Notes under the pieces: model-generated | The model's database searches: none | Seen by the model: only the letters and a program-made list of their open reading frames with translations | Told to the model about the DNA's origin: nothing | Assembly (NCBI GenBank): GCA_027600665.1 | Contig: JADGJL010000931.1 | Location: 1-11,880, forward strand | Length of the DNA stretch: 11,880 nt | DNA from: Irineochytrium annulatum | Taxonomy: Eukaryota > Chytridiomycota > Chytridiomycetes > Chytridiales > Chytridiaceae | Direction: 5' to 3' | Made by a program: the position numbers and the translations under genes | Part shown: piece after piece, positions 1 to 7,632 of the stretch | How the letters are laid out: the number at the start of each line of letters is the position of its first letter | How positions within the stretch are numbered: the first letter of the stretch is position 1

Positions 1-80
1 AAAAAAAAGTGTACAAAGCGCCAACAGTAAAGCAAGACTAGTTGCACACACTAATAGTTTGTGCTGCGGTTTGGTAGCGG

Positions 81-904
81 CTAGCGGCCGATTTGATCGA
101 CGCCATTGAACCCAATGGTCGTTGACCAGCCCACCTTGACCCACGCACGCTCGCCATCCGTCTGGCGAGTATACCCGTTCTCGTAGGGCTCCGGCGAAGG
201 CGTTCTCAGGTGACATACGTTACGGGCCTTGCTATCGCGCGTCGTCGTAATCTGTGGGAAGCTTTGAGCAAGGTGGCCATTCATAAAGTCAAACAATCAA
301 ACAAGCAGTTTGATCGCCTTACCGTCGTTCCGGCGGTGAGGTTCGAGCCGGGCTGGACGTCTCGAGTACGCGGTAAAACCTGAGCAGACTCCGACCGCTG
401 CCGAGCCTCGTAGAGCGCGCCTGCAAAATTATGAGCGTTAATAATGGGGAGGCAAGGTAGGGATAAAATGAGTGACTTACCAAGGAAGTGGGCGGCGGCG
501 ACGAGCGCTGCCCCCCTGACAGCCTTAGCGTACTTTTTGGCTTGTCGCATGATTTTCTTCTCGCCTTTGGAAAGGCGACCCGTGTCCAGGAGCAGCTGGA
601 CCGCAGCGTTGTAGTGCTGGGCCACCATCTTCTCTGTCAAAGTGGACGACCTGCCATCGCTCTTGTGCGCGACAAAATCGCCAACACTAACTCCTGCCAG
701 TACGGACACGTCGACCTCGAGGACTTTGGCGAATTCCTCCGGTTCCAGGCGCGTGAGCTGGCGGCCAACCACCTCAGCGGTATCGCGCTTCCAAAGGCCG
801 GGCTTGCCTTGGACGGAGTGGTGTTTGCGGGTCAAAAAGGACTCGGCCTCTTTGAGGTCGTCCTCGAAAGAATGGCCGGAGACGCGGGCGCTGACGAAGT
901 GCAT
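81..904 (-). CDS. Family-A protein of unknown function, three exons (paralogue of the gene at 6585-7017)
   Basis: Function not recognised. Proposed exons on the minus strand are 904-481, 420-323 and 251-81, giving a 230-residue protein. Intron 1 (480-421, 60 nt, phase 1) has donor GTAAGT and acceptor TTTTGCAG. Intron 2 (322-252, 71 nt, phase 0) has donor GTAAGG and acceptor CCCACAG. Splicing joins three otherwise separate reading frames without a stop. The protein looks soluble, with no signal peptide. Its core (about residues 49-142) is helical, contains LLLDTGRLSKGEKK and an alanine-rich segment ending HFLG, and aligns along its length with the gene at 6585-7017. The C-terminal exons are polar (TPSPEPYENGY and nearby) and have no counterpart in the paralogue. 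The start is the first ATG, about 60 bases below a good TATA box. Intron 1 is free of stops and a multiple of three, so its retention would give a longer protein. Confident that the gene is real, moderately confident of exons 2 and 3. Confidence 0.72.
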
Positions 905-965
905 GTCGATTTGGTTTGAGAGAAGTTGAGAGTGAAGCGTGCGAAAAACGTTCCCGCGCGCATCG

Positions 966-975
966 TATTTTATAG
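966..975 (-). promoter_or_regulatory. TATA box of the family-A gene
   Basis: The minus strand reads CTATAAAATA here, ending about 60 bases before the ATG at 904. Between them lies a pyrimidine-rich leader (CTTCACTCTCAACTTCTCTC) typical of fungal transcription starts. The match and spacing support the ATG chosen. Transcription start itself is inferred. Confidence 0.6.
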
Positions 976-1036
976 GACTTCCCGGTTCACCTCAAAAGAT
1001 TAGAGTTGCGGGATTTCAGGAAATCTGCGCAATTGG

Positions 1037-1620
1037 CTAGATCACGCGCTGTTCCATCATGAAGTAAATGGTCGCGTCGTACAGGAATTGTGAAGGAATT
1101 GCAAGCAGCAGGGCCACCCCTGTGCTCTGAGCCCACACCAGCTCGACTTGGACGGATACTCGGATCCTCGGAGTGAGTTCAGTTACCAACTCTGTCGTGT
1201 ACGGCTATTTCCCAACCCGGACCCGGTTCGCGCACTCGATGGGCGACTCGTGCCATCCGACTTTGAGCGCCAATACCAATTGCAGCAATACACAGCTCCT
1301 CATGACGGAGAAGCACACCCAGGGTATCAGGACCACCTTCAGCGGACCGCTATTTAAGGCCGCCGCGTTCACTTTGGCCAGGCTAAGAGCTTCTCCGGTC
1401 TCTCGGACTTGCAGGGACGTTTGACCTCGTCCGCCTGGATGTTCACGACTATGTGCAGGCCGCGGCGGGGACGATCTTCCTCTACAAGGGACGCGATCCA
1501 TTATTCCTATGAGAAGTCTCTGACCTTAATATCTTGTAATGGCGTCGAAAGTGAATACGGGTACCACTGCCATTTGTGCAGCAGTGACGATAGCTGACTC
1601 CCCAACCCCTCGGCCGCGGA
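1037..1620 (-). pseudogene. Relic of a family-M membrane gene (C-terminal part, interrupted)
   Basis: Read on the minus strand, 1273-1214 encodes LALKVGWHESPIECANRVRV. The intact membrane gene at 4323-4264 encodes LALRVGSDAVYIACADRVRV: 12 of 20 residues are identical, plus K/R and N/D exchanges. Two residues later the relic has an in-frame TAG (1207-1205). The same frame then continues open with a charged stretch and a hydrophobic segment (TGVALLLAIPSQFLYDATIYF) to a TAG at 1039-1037, which mirrors the C-terminal membrane segment of the intact gene. Upstream, similarity fades and the frame appears to shift near 1380. An alternative is an intron at about 1372-1302 (donor GTGAAC, acceptor CATGAG). 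A hydrophobic segment at 1611-1531 may be a further remnant. Boundaries are approximate. It could instead be an expressed gene with unrecognised introns, but the in-frame stop inside the conserved part favours decay. Confidence 0.45.
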
Positions 1621-1639
1621 AGAGCGGTCCACAAAGCAG
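1539..1639 (+). other. Possible 5' exon of the F-box/LRR gene
   Basis: A strong donor (GCAG|GTAAGCG) sits at 1639/1640. Two acceptors follow: TTTCAATCCCCAG at 1706 and CTCAACGATCCTCGGCAG at 1744. With the first acceptor the segment would be 5' untranslated exon and the intron 67 nt. With the second (intron 1640-1744), an ATG at 1539 in good context (TGTAATGGC) reads 33 codons plus two bases and joins in phase to the ATG at 1746, adding a 34-residue N-terminal extension. The stretch overlaps the minus-strand relic, so the coding reading may be coincidence. The donor itself is convincing. Confidence 0.35.
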
Positions 1640-1745
1640 GTAAGCGCGTCTATGATCCATCCCACTCGGGCTCCTCACCGGCATCCTCCGTTCTTTCAAT
1701 CCCCAGGCAACTGCAGGTTCTTCTTTCTCAACGATCCTCGGCAGA

Positions 1746-3872
1746 ATGAACGCGGATGCCGTTGGCCACGCACCCCCCCGGCAAGCCGGAGGCGTCGGGA
1801 CCGGCGTGCTGGACAACCATGTCCTGCAGCTTATCTTGGAGCAGCTCAATCCCGATTTCGCTCGTGACCGCCGAGCTCTCGTCGTCTGCCTGACCGTCAA
1901 CAGCACCTTTTTTGCCCCCGCAGCCCGCGTTCTCTGGTCCGGCGCTGCCCTGGCCATCCATCGCGGCATCTTCATCAGGAGCGTCGCGGGTGTTGAATTG
2001 TCCTCGGCGGTCGCCCAGATCAGTCCCGCGATCCAGATTCGTGGAAATAAGGGCAAAGGAGATGAGGCAGGGGCGTCGACGGGACGGCGGGCGTGGAGGT
2101 GGGGGCTGTACCTTGGCGCGGTCCGAAAGCTGGTCCTTCTGCCCAGGGGAGCTGTTGACTGGATGGGAGGCTGCGAGTTCAGCGATGAAGGTGTGGAGAG
2201 TAGCGACGACGACGAATCGGTCGTTGAGGACGAGGGTAGCGATGAGGACGGGGACCCAGATACAAGCGTGGGCGGTACCTCGGAGGGCGGGGACGATGAG
2301 GATGGCAACGGGGAGGATAGAAATTTGGGCGAGTTGGATGATCCACTGGAGGTGGATGAGGGTGGCGCGGAAGTGGTCGGGAATGATGCGGGTGATGATG
2401 ACCAAGGTGGCGCGGGGGGTGTCTGGAATGATGCGGTTAATGATGGCCAAGGTAGCGCCGTGACTGAAGGGTGGAGCGTCGGGGACCGAGCCCCATGGCT
2501 ACGTGATGATGGTGAGGGTGGCGCCGAGACTGAAGGGTGGAGTGTCGCAGACCTGGCCCCATGGCTACGAAAGATTGACGAGGTGGAAATTATCATGGGC
2601 GATGCGACGGATGAATGGTTCGGCTGGTTGGAGGGTCGGTGGGCGGCCGGGAACGGGCCGTCATCTGTGGGGTTCTACGAGACTTCGGTTGACCTCATGC
2701 GCGCCGCCCTTAGTCACAAATGCGTTCGACGCGTCAGTCTTGACCACGACCCTTATGAAGACGATTTGCCGGTTGCATCGAACCTGCTAGTTGGGCTGAT
2801 GGGGCTTGAGCATTGTCTCGAAGAGCTCATCCTTGGGAAGCTCGCCCCATTTAACATGGATGGCGGGGAGCCCTTGCTCAAACACGTGGCCGGCAAGGTC
2901 CAATCAGTCATCCTATACATCTACAACTCCGTCACCTTCCCGGACGGCCTACCCGTAAAATCGATGCGGATGTGCTGGGGTCCGGAGCAAAACATGCAAA
3001 TACGCAGCTTGGCGCCAACTCTTCAAAAGCTTGACGTTAAGGTTACAAATAACGCGGCGATGACATCAGAACTGTTCCAATCCCTCGAGAGCCTATCGAC
3101 TTGCACCCACCTTAAAATGTCCACCACAAACTGCGACCTGGAGCATCTCTTCGCGGCGCTTTCGAATATGCCATGGCTGGTGTCGCTTAACCTCGAGATC
3201 AAGTCAACGCATCCAATCAAGTTCCCATCTTTTCTCCATAACATGGTGGATTTGCGGGAGTTGTCACTCAAACTCCGGGTGGAGGGCCCTGTGAAGCAGG
3301 AGATGAGAACGCAAAACCTCTTCAGGCCCCTCGCGAGCCTATCAAGCTGCGTTCACTTGTCAGTTCGCCTCCACAACTGTGACCCGAAACACCTCCTCTC
3401 CGCGCTGCCCAAAATGTCCTGGCTGAAGTCTCTGCATCTCGATTTTAGAGGGCGCAATTGCGTGGACTTCGGTTCCGTTCTGCGCCCTCTGGTGGACTTG
3501 CGCGAGCTCTCAATCAAGTTCCTGGGGAGGAAGACCTTGCAGTCAGCTGAACACGAAGTGCCTATCGACCACATGCTGCACCTTGAATCGCTGACTCTGA
3601 AAATCGCGCAAATGGGCGGCAGCGTGCATTTCATTGTCCCGCTGTCACCGAAATTCAGGCACGTTGTGATCGAGAACGGCACGCTGGCAGTCGACGAGGA
3701 TTCCGTGTTGGCAACAGGGCTGCCGGAGCTGGAGGTTCTGCGGGTCACAAGCCTAGCGCCGGTGAAAGGTCGAATGACCGTGGATTATGCTAACAAGCTG
3801 AAAGCCGTTCTGGCCGACAGAAGTGTTGCGCCCCAGCTTATGACTCTCAAGATAAAACGAAGGGAAAAATAA
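1746..3872 (+). CDS. F-box-like / leucine-rich-repeat protein with acidic repetitive linker
   Basis: 708 residues from a single long exon. Residues about 21-66 resemble an F-box (VLDNHVLQLILEQL, a spacer, then LVVCLTVNSTFFAPAARVLW), the module that binds Skp1 in SCF ubiquitin ligases. Residues about 145-278 form an acidic linker rich in Asp, Glu and Gly, containing a 15-residue tandem repeat and then a 22-residue tandem repeat (GWSVxDxAPWLR). Residues about 280-700 are degenerate leucine-rich repeats (VDLRELSLKL, WLVSLNLEI and similar), including an 82-residue block present twice (443-524 and 525-606). Such proteins normally use the LRR part to pick substrates. No substrate can be inferred here. 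It lies between two family-M sequences, both on the opposite strand. The ATG at 1746 is used; an upstream exon may extend the protein. AATAAA overlaps the stop codon. F-box assignment is by pattern and not certain. Confidence 0.8.
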   Translation: MNADAVGHAPPRQAGGVGTGVLDNHVLQLILEQLNPDFARDRRALVVCLTVNSTFFAPAARVLWSGAALAIHRGIFIRSVAGVELSSAVAQISPAIQIRGNKGKGDEAGASTGRRAWRWGLYLGAVRKLVLLPRGAVDWMGGCEFSDEGVESSDDDESVVEDEGSDEDGDPDTSVGGTSEGGDDEDGNGEDRNLGELDDPLEVDEGGAEVVGNDAGDDDQGGAGGVWNDAVNDGQGSAVTEGWSVGDRAPWLRDDGEGGAETEGWSVADLAPWLRKIDEVEIIMGDATDEWFGWLEGRWAAGNGPSSVGFYETSVDLMRAALSHKCVRRVSLDHDPYEDDLPVASNLLVGLMGLEHCLEELILGKLAPFNMDGGEPLLKHVAGKVQSVILYIYNSVTFPDGLPVKSMRMCWGPEQNMQIRSLAPTLQKLDVKVTNNAAMTSELFQSLESLSTCTHLKMSTTNCDLEHLFAALSNMPWLVSLNLEIKSTHPIKFPSFLHNMVDLRELSLKLRVEGPVKQEMRTQNLFRPLASLSSCVHLSVRLHNCDPKHLLSALPKMSWLKSLHLDFRGRNCVDFGSVLRPLVDLRELSIKFLGRKTLQSAEHEVPIDHMLHLESLTLKIAQMGGSVHFIVPLSPKFRHVVIENGTLAVDEDSVLATGLPELEVLRVTSLAPVKGRMTVDYANKLKAVLADRSVAPQLMTLKIKRREK
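2361..2450 (+). repeat. Tandem 45-bp coding repeat, two copies
   Basis: Copies at 2361-2405 and 2406-2450 encode GGAEVVGNDAGDDDQ and GGAGGVWNDAVNDGQ. Both begin GGTGGCGCGG and share GGAATGATGCGG or close variants. A third GGTAGCGCC at 2451 starts the next, longer repeat. In-frame expansion in the acidic linker of the F-box/LRR protein. Confidence 0.75.
2451..2582 (+). repeat. Tandem 66-bp coding repeat, two copies
   Basis: Copies at 2451-2516 and 2517-2582 both carry GGT(A/G)GCGCCG(T/A)G, ACTGAAGGGTGGAG and CCCCATGGCTACG. Each encodes a 22-residue unit with the core TEGWSVxDxAPWLR. The few differences suggest a fairly recent duplication. Confidence 0.8.
3072..3563 (+). repeat. Duplicated 82-residue LRR block
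   Basis: Two consecutive 246-bp units (3072-3317 and 3318-3563) encode related blocks. The shared pattern is LFxxLxSLSxCxHL, then NCDxxHLxxALxxMxWLxSLxL, then VDLRELSxK. Similarity is clear in protein and partly in DNA (AGCCTATC in both). It is an old tandem duplication of about three leucine-rich repeats. Confidence 0.75.
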
Positions 3873-4098
3873 AACCTGGTTGGCGTAGTGCGGAGAAACG
3901 CAGTCAGTGTTGGGGTTCGTTGCCCCGCGGAACGCAACAAAACTGCACGTTCAGTTACAAAGTCTGCCTTGTATGGCTATTTTCAATCAGTTTTCTCGCA
4001 ATGTCTTGCGCAATTATATTTGTCTATGCCAGACAATTTAATTTAAATACAACAATCTATGGACAAAAATCCTGGGGTTGGACGCCCTAGCTTCCACA
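3873..4098. other. Convergent intergenic region between the LRR and family-M genes
   Basis: The region separates the 3' ends of two convergent genes. It becomes AT-rich at 4011-4070 (TTTAATTTAAATAC). No canonical AATAAA is seen for the minus-strand gene. The plus-strand gene has AATAAA only at 3868-3873, on top of its stop codon. No gene or RNA structure recognised. Confidence 0.5.
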
Positions 4099-6165
4099 TC
4101 AATAACGGACAAGCTCGCAAGGCACCGTGTCGAGCCCGACCCCAATCTCGTTGACCGCGCCCCTGAAGATGGCCAGCACCATGCAGCTGCTCGCGAACGT
4201 GAACGCGGTGACCACGACGGCCGTGATGATCGGCAGCCTCATCCTGCTCGCCGCCCTCAGCGGCACCCTGACACGGTCGGCGCAGGCGATGTAGACGGCG
4301 TCGGAGCCGACCCGGAGGGCCAGGAGCGTCAGGCCCCGCTTCAGGGCCATGGCGATGGTCAGCGGAAGGGTCGCGGCGCAGGCTGGGGTGACGGTCGCGA
4401 GGGCGTCGGTGGAGCCGAAGAGGATCGTTAGGGATGTCGCAATTAGGATGACGATGGCGGCTCCCGTCATGTCGACGACGTTGTACCCCGCCTGTTGCAA
4501 ATATTTGCGTTGTAAAGATGGAAGTCGTGTGAAGATCATCTTTACCTCGAGCATCCAAATCTCCGCAAGCTTCTCGCTCCCCGACTTGACCTGCGAAGCG
4601 GCCGGTGGTGGTGGTGGTAGCGGCGCGCCTTCCTCAATTTGCTGATCAATAAAGGCAGGAGGTGGTGACAGGGGTGGATTCGTCAGGGAGTCCGCTGAGC
4701 CGTCCAGTTCTGGTGCCATCATGACGGCGGATCGAAACCCCATCATATCATGACCATGTGTTTTCGACTTCCCTCCAATTTCCTCCGGGTGCACCTTCCC
4801 CAAACTCGCGCCCAAGTCCTTCCGTGACTGCGATGGCGGCGATACAACCACGTCCCAGACGCTCCTCGGCTGCGGATCTGCTCCCTTCCCCAGCGTGGCA
4901 TACACGGCCAGGATCGACCTCCTCCTCAGCGCGAGTATCACGCACCTCTGCGCGAGGTCGAGCGCTATCGAGACGAGCGCCCCCGCGGCGAAGAGCGGGC
5001 CCGTCTGGAACTGCCTCAGGAGCGAGAACCAGTACGAGATCTCGAGCTGGGCGACGATAAGGCCCGAGCCCATGATGGAGCGCTGGGCCAGGCAGTTTTG
5101 AGCCGGCCTGTCGAGCCGGAGGCTGTCGAGTCGCAGGGAGGCGAGGTGCGCGTCGTGGGTGGCCTGGAGGGCGTTGGCGGAGCGCTTGATGGCGGCGGAG
5201 AGGTCCGGACTGGAGATGGACTGCGCGAGTGTCGATTGGAAGAATTGCTGCGAGACCGCGGCGAAGGCAAACTTTAACGTGAAGAACAGCACTGTCTACA
5301 CGAAAAAGAAGAGATCTTAGTTGCAGTGCTGCTGATCTCATGGTTCACCTTGATGACTCGTGTGCCGTCTTCGGATATCCGCGGGTAGAAAACCGTCGTT
5401 GCCAGCATGGGTATCGCAGGTGTCCACATTATCAGGAAGCCTCCAACCGTCCCGATTAAGCCCGCTTTAAAACCGTCCATCACTCGCTTCATCAGGCCAG
5501 TACCCTTCTCCGCAGGAATCAGTAGGTGGGCTAGACAGCAGGCTTTTGGTTGGCAAAAAAGAGTAGGTCAGGTGAGATTCCAACACGACCGAGTATAAAG
5601 CGAATCGGAACAAACCTGGGAATCCAGAGACGGGCACGGCCACAGCGAAAGCGGTCGCTCCAAGACCCGCCAGGCCGACGGCGAAGAACACGCAAAACTT
5701 CAGCCCTAGGACTAGGAAGTGTCGCCTGTTCAACCCCGCCGCGAAGTATTCCCTGGCGACAGCCTTGAAGCATCGGGGAACGTTCGCCTCACCCTTCCCG
5801 GATCCGAACACGCCGCAGCCCGCATTGCTACGCACGACGTGCGCGAGGTCGGCCGCGTTCATGCCCGCGATGACGAGCTCCATCATGCCGTCGAACACGA
5901 TCCACCACAGCACGACCGGGTTCGAGAAGCTCCTGACGATGCCGACGGCCGACGTGACGTTGTCGGCCGCGGCCGCGACGCGCTCGATGGCGAGGCACGC
6001 CAGCATTAACGCGAGGAGTGCTGACATGATCAGGAGCACGTGGACGGCGTTGTGGGCGAAGACGATGGAGGCCGTCGCGAGGGGTCGGAGGATGGCCGCC
6101 CGCCACGACGACTTGAGCGCGACGGCGGGCGCGATTGAGGCCGGGTCGTTGTCGATGTCGACCAT
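4099..6165 (-). CDS. Family-M multi-pass membrane protein of unknown function, three exons
   Basis: Function not recognised. Minus-strand exons 6165-5616, 5530-5349 and 5295-4099 give 642 residues. Intron 1 (5615-5531, 85 nt, phase 1) has donor CAG|GTTTGT, a CTGAC branch-like site and acceptor TGTCTAG; AAAAG slightly upstream of that acceptor would also keep frame. Intron 2 (5348-5296, 53 nt, phase 0) has donor AAG|GTGAAC and acceptor TTTTTCGTGTAG. About nine hydrophobic segments are visible: three in exon 1 (for example HVLLIMSALLALMLACL), one in exon 2 (GLIGTVGGFLIMWTPAIPML) and five in exon 3. A long polar, proline-rich loop (PPLSPPPAF, APLPPPPPAAS; about residues 385-480) divides the last group, suggesting a cytosolic loop. 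The ATG at 6165 has G at -3; the frame stays open upstream but that part is basic and unlike the rest. The C-terminal region is partly matched by the relic at 1037-1620. It is divergent from the second family-A gene. It could be a receptor-like or transport protein; nothing specific supports either. Confidence 0.72.
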
Positions 6166-6584
6166 GACTGCCCGTCCGCCGGATCGCCGTAACCGTAAAT
6201 AGCAAGATTGCCGCGATCGGCAAGCACGCGCTGGCGACCCGCGCCTAGCCGCCGGCAATCCCGAAGGCTCGCCTGCGTCGTCGAACTTGCATCTTTTTTT
6301 CAAATTAGGTATTTTGCCTCGTAAATTCATTGACATCCACCGGGACTTCGCCCTCTCCCACACAGACCGCTAGGTGGCTTGTAATCAGTGTGACATCGTA
6401 TTCAGTCGGAATTGGTGTAACCTCGTATTGTTGTATACGATGAAATGGCAACCTTCTCAACTGAAACATTCCTGGAACATCCTTCAGATACCTTTTGAAG
6501 GTGTCGAAGGGATTGAACGGGCGAAGACATTCTCTCTATATGAGCTGCCACTTCCCCGGCCTCGGCTCCAGGACATCTCCCAAA
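6166..6584. promoter_or_regulatory. Shared divergent upstream region of family-M and second family-A genes
   Basis: About 420 bases separate the two divergent start codons. A TATA-like CTCTATATGA at 6534-6543 lies about 42 bases before the ATG at 6585 and could serve the family-A gene. No clear TATA is seen for the minus-strand gene. No other gene found. An undetected 5' exon of either gene cannot be excluded. Confidence 0.4.
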
Positions 6585-7017
6585 ATGCCCGCTTTCAACT
6601 TAACCGCGCTGATCACTCCAACGCCATGCAGTTCCGGCAACAGAAAATGGAGCCAGCCCTTGACGGACGCGACCCGTCTGCTGACACACCTGCTCCCCGG
6701 CGAGCTTCGCACCGTATTACACCTCCCAGACGCGAACGGGGTCCGGACGAAGTTGACGGTACACGACGTCGCGGCCGTGGGCGGCTACCTTGAAGCGGCG
6801 GTGGAGAAGCTGCTGGCGACCGGCAGGCTGTCGGAGAAGGAGAAGAAGGTCGTGACTGCGGTGAAGGCCCTTGTCGGTGCCGCGATCGTCGCTTCGGCTC
6901 ATATTTTGGGTGAGTTGGCCTTTTTGTCGTTTTTATGTTAACGCTAACTTTCTCATAATATCAGGCGAGTCATCGAGGGAGCACGCCAACTCAAACTACG
7001 TCAAGCAGGCTAGCTGA
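6585..7017 (+). CDS. Second family-A protein of unknown function, two exons
   Basis: Function not recognised. Exons 6585-6909 and 6965-7017 give 125 residues. The intron (6910-6964, 55 nt, phase 1) has donor G|GTGAGT, a GCTAAC branch-like site and acceptor ATATCAG. The start at 6585 (CAAAATGCC) is preferred over the in-frame ATG at 6495 because the context is better and the upstream part has no match in the paralogue. Residues from about 30 align with the gene at 81-904: LTxLxPxEL near 33, then KLLATGRLSEKEKK, then an alanine-rich helix ending HILG exactly at the splice junction. The paralogue ends the same helix with HFLG at its first junction, in the same phase. The C-terminus is much shorter here (16 residues after the junction) and lacks the third exon. 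Probably soluble and helical. Confidence 0.68.
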
Positions 7018-7253
7018 CGTCGGCGCGGTGCTTGTCCTTGCCTTTATCGCATCCATTCTTCCTCGCTATTTCACTTCTCATCGATCTTCGAGCTCTAAAT
7101 TTCCCGCTAATCTCACTCTTACGCCTGATGCTGGTACATCCCGTCTTCCTTCTGCCTCATCTCAACAGATCTCGTTCTCTCTCCCCGTGTTGTGATCAAC
7201 TCCACATTCTTCCGCCATTGACCCCATACGCAAAATATTCAGTTTAATTTAAA

Positions 7254-7298
7254 AAACTTGTTGTGTATGCCGTTTAACAAACTTGTTGTGTATGCCGT
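7254..7298. repeat. 25-bp tandem duplication in AT-rich intergenic DNA
   Basis: AAACTTGTTGTGTATGCCGT occurs exactly at 7254-7273 and again at 7279-7298, offset 25 bases. The pair is bordered on both sides by TTAATTTAAA. Two copies only, no further units. Confidence 0.85.
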
Positions 7299-7311
7299 GT
7301 GTATTAATTTA

Positions 7312-7317
7312 AATAAA
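7312..7317 (+). terminator. Candidate polyadenylation signal AATAAA
   Basis: A perfect AATAAA lies about 295 bases after the stop of the second family-A gene, in the only strongly AT-rich stretch before the next gene. Assignment is inferred from position alone. Confidence 0.3.
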
Positions 7318-7632
7318 GAAAATAGAAAGATGCCAGACAACGACCCGCAATCCCGTTCTTAGGATTGAAATAGCTTGGCTGCCAACTCCTGTTACTGTGT
7401 GTGTTCGAGCAAGAACCTCGCTAGCCACCCGCTAACGCCCATTATCCTTGCCAGAAACTAATGGCTCATCCTCCACGCGATCACCGGTAACGACGGCTCC
7501 GTCATGTCACCCACGAACAACCGACCTCCCGTCCTATTTTGTCGTGGAACAACGCCAAACGTCCGTCGGAGGGAGGACGGCGAAAACCGCCCACGCAACG
7601 ACGCCGGCACACGGAAATTCGTGGTTATGATC

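Larger units (their letters stand above)
7018..7632. other. Intergenic region between second family-A gene and RPA12 (3' ends converge)
   Basis: The first part (7018-7250) is pyrimidine-rich on the plus strand and may be 3' untranslated sequence. It is followed by an AT-rich patch (7236-7330) holding a 25-bp tandem repeat and an AATAAA. The rest (7331-7632) shows no convincing coding frame, tRNA or structured RNA. Confidence 0.5.

Noticed and set aside
488..929. Plus-strand open frames opposite the first family-A gene
   Set aside because: They are antisense to the exon supported by a paralogue and a TATA box.
1148..1597. Several short plus-strand open frames
   Set aside because: No donor or acceptor links them into a gene. 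They are opposite the minus-strand stretch that matches family M.
1526..2596. Long minus-strand open frame (about 356 codons) rich in Ser and Pro
   Set aside because: It lies antisense to the acidic repeat region of the F-box/LRR gene. Its Ser/Pro/Thr-rich composition is the mirror of Asp/Glu/Gly codons. Only its last part may overlap a remnant of the M relic.
3901..4010. Possible terminator hairpin or small RNA between convergent genes
   Set aside because: No convincing stem was found by eye, and rho-independent terminators are not expected in a fungal genome.
4078..5101. Plus-strand open frames opposite exon 3 of the M gene
   Set aside because: Composition is Arg/Pro/His-rich antisense shadow, while the minus strand encodes clear membrane segments.
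7032..7247. Plus-strand open frame with hydrophobic residues after the second family-A gene
   Set aside because: It begins with a non-ATG codon and lies in a pyrimidine-rich likely 3' untranslated region. Leu, Ser and Pro dominate because of base composition.
7254..7298. Short repeat considered as CRISPR or telomere-like
   Set aside because: There are only two copies, a 5-base gap and a eukaryotic context, so neither fits.
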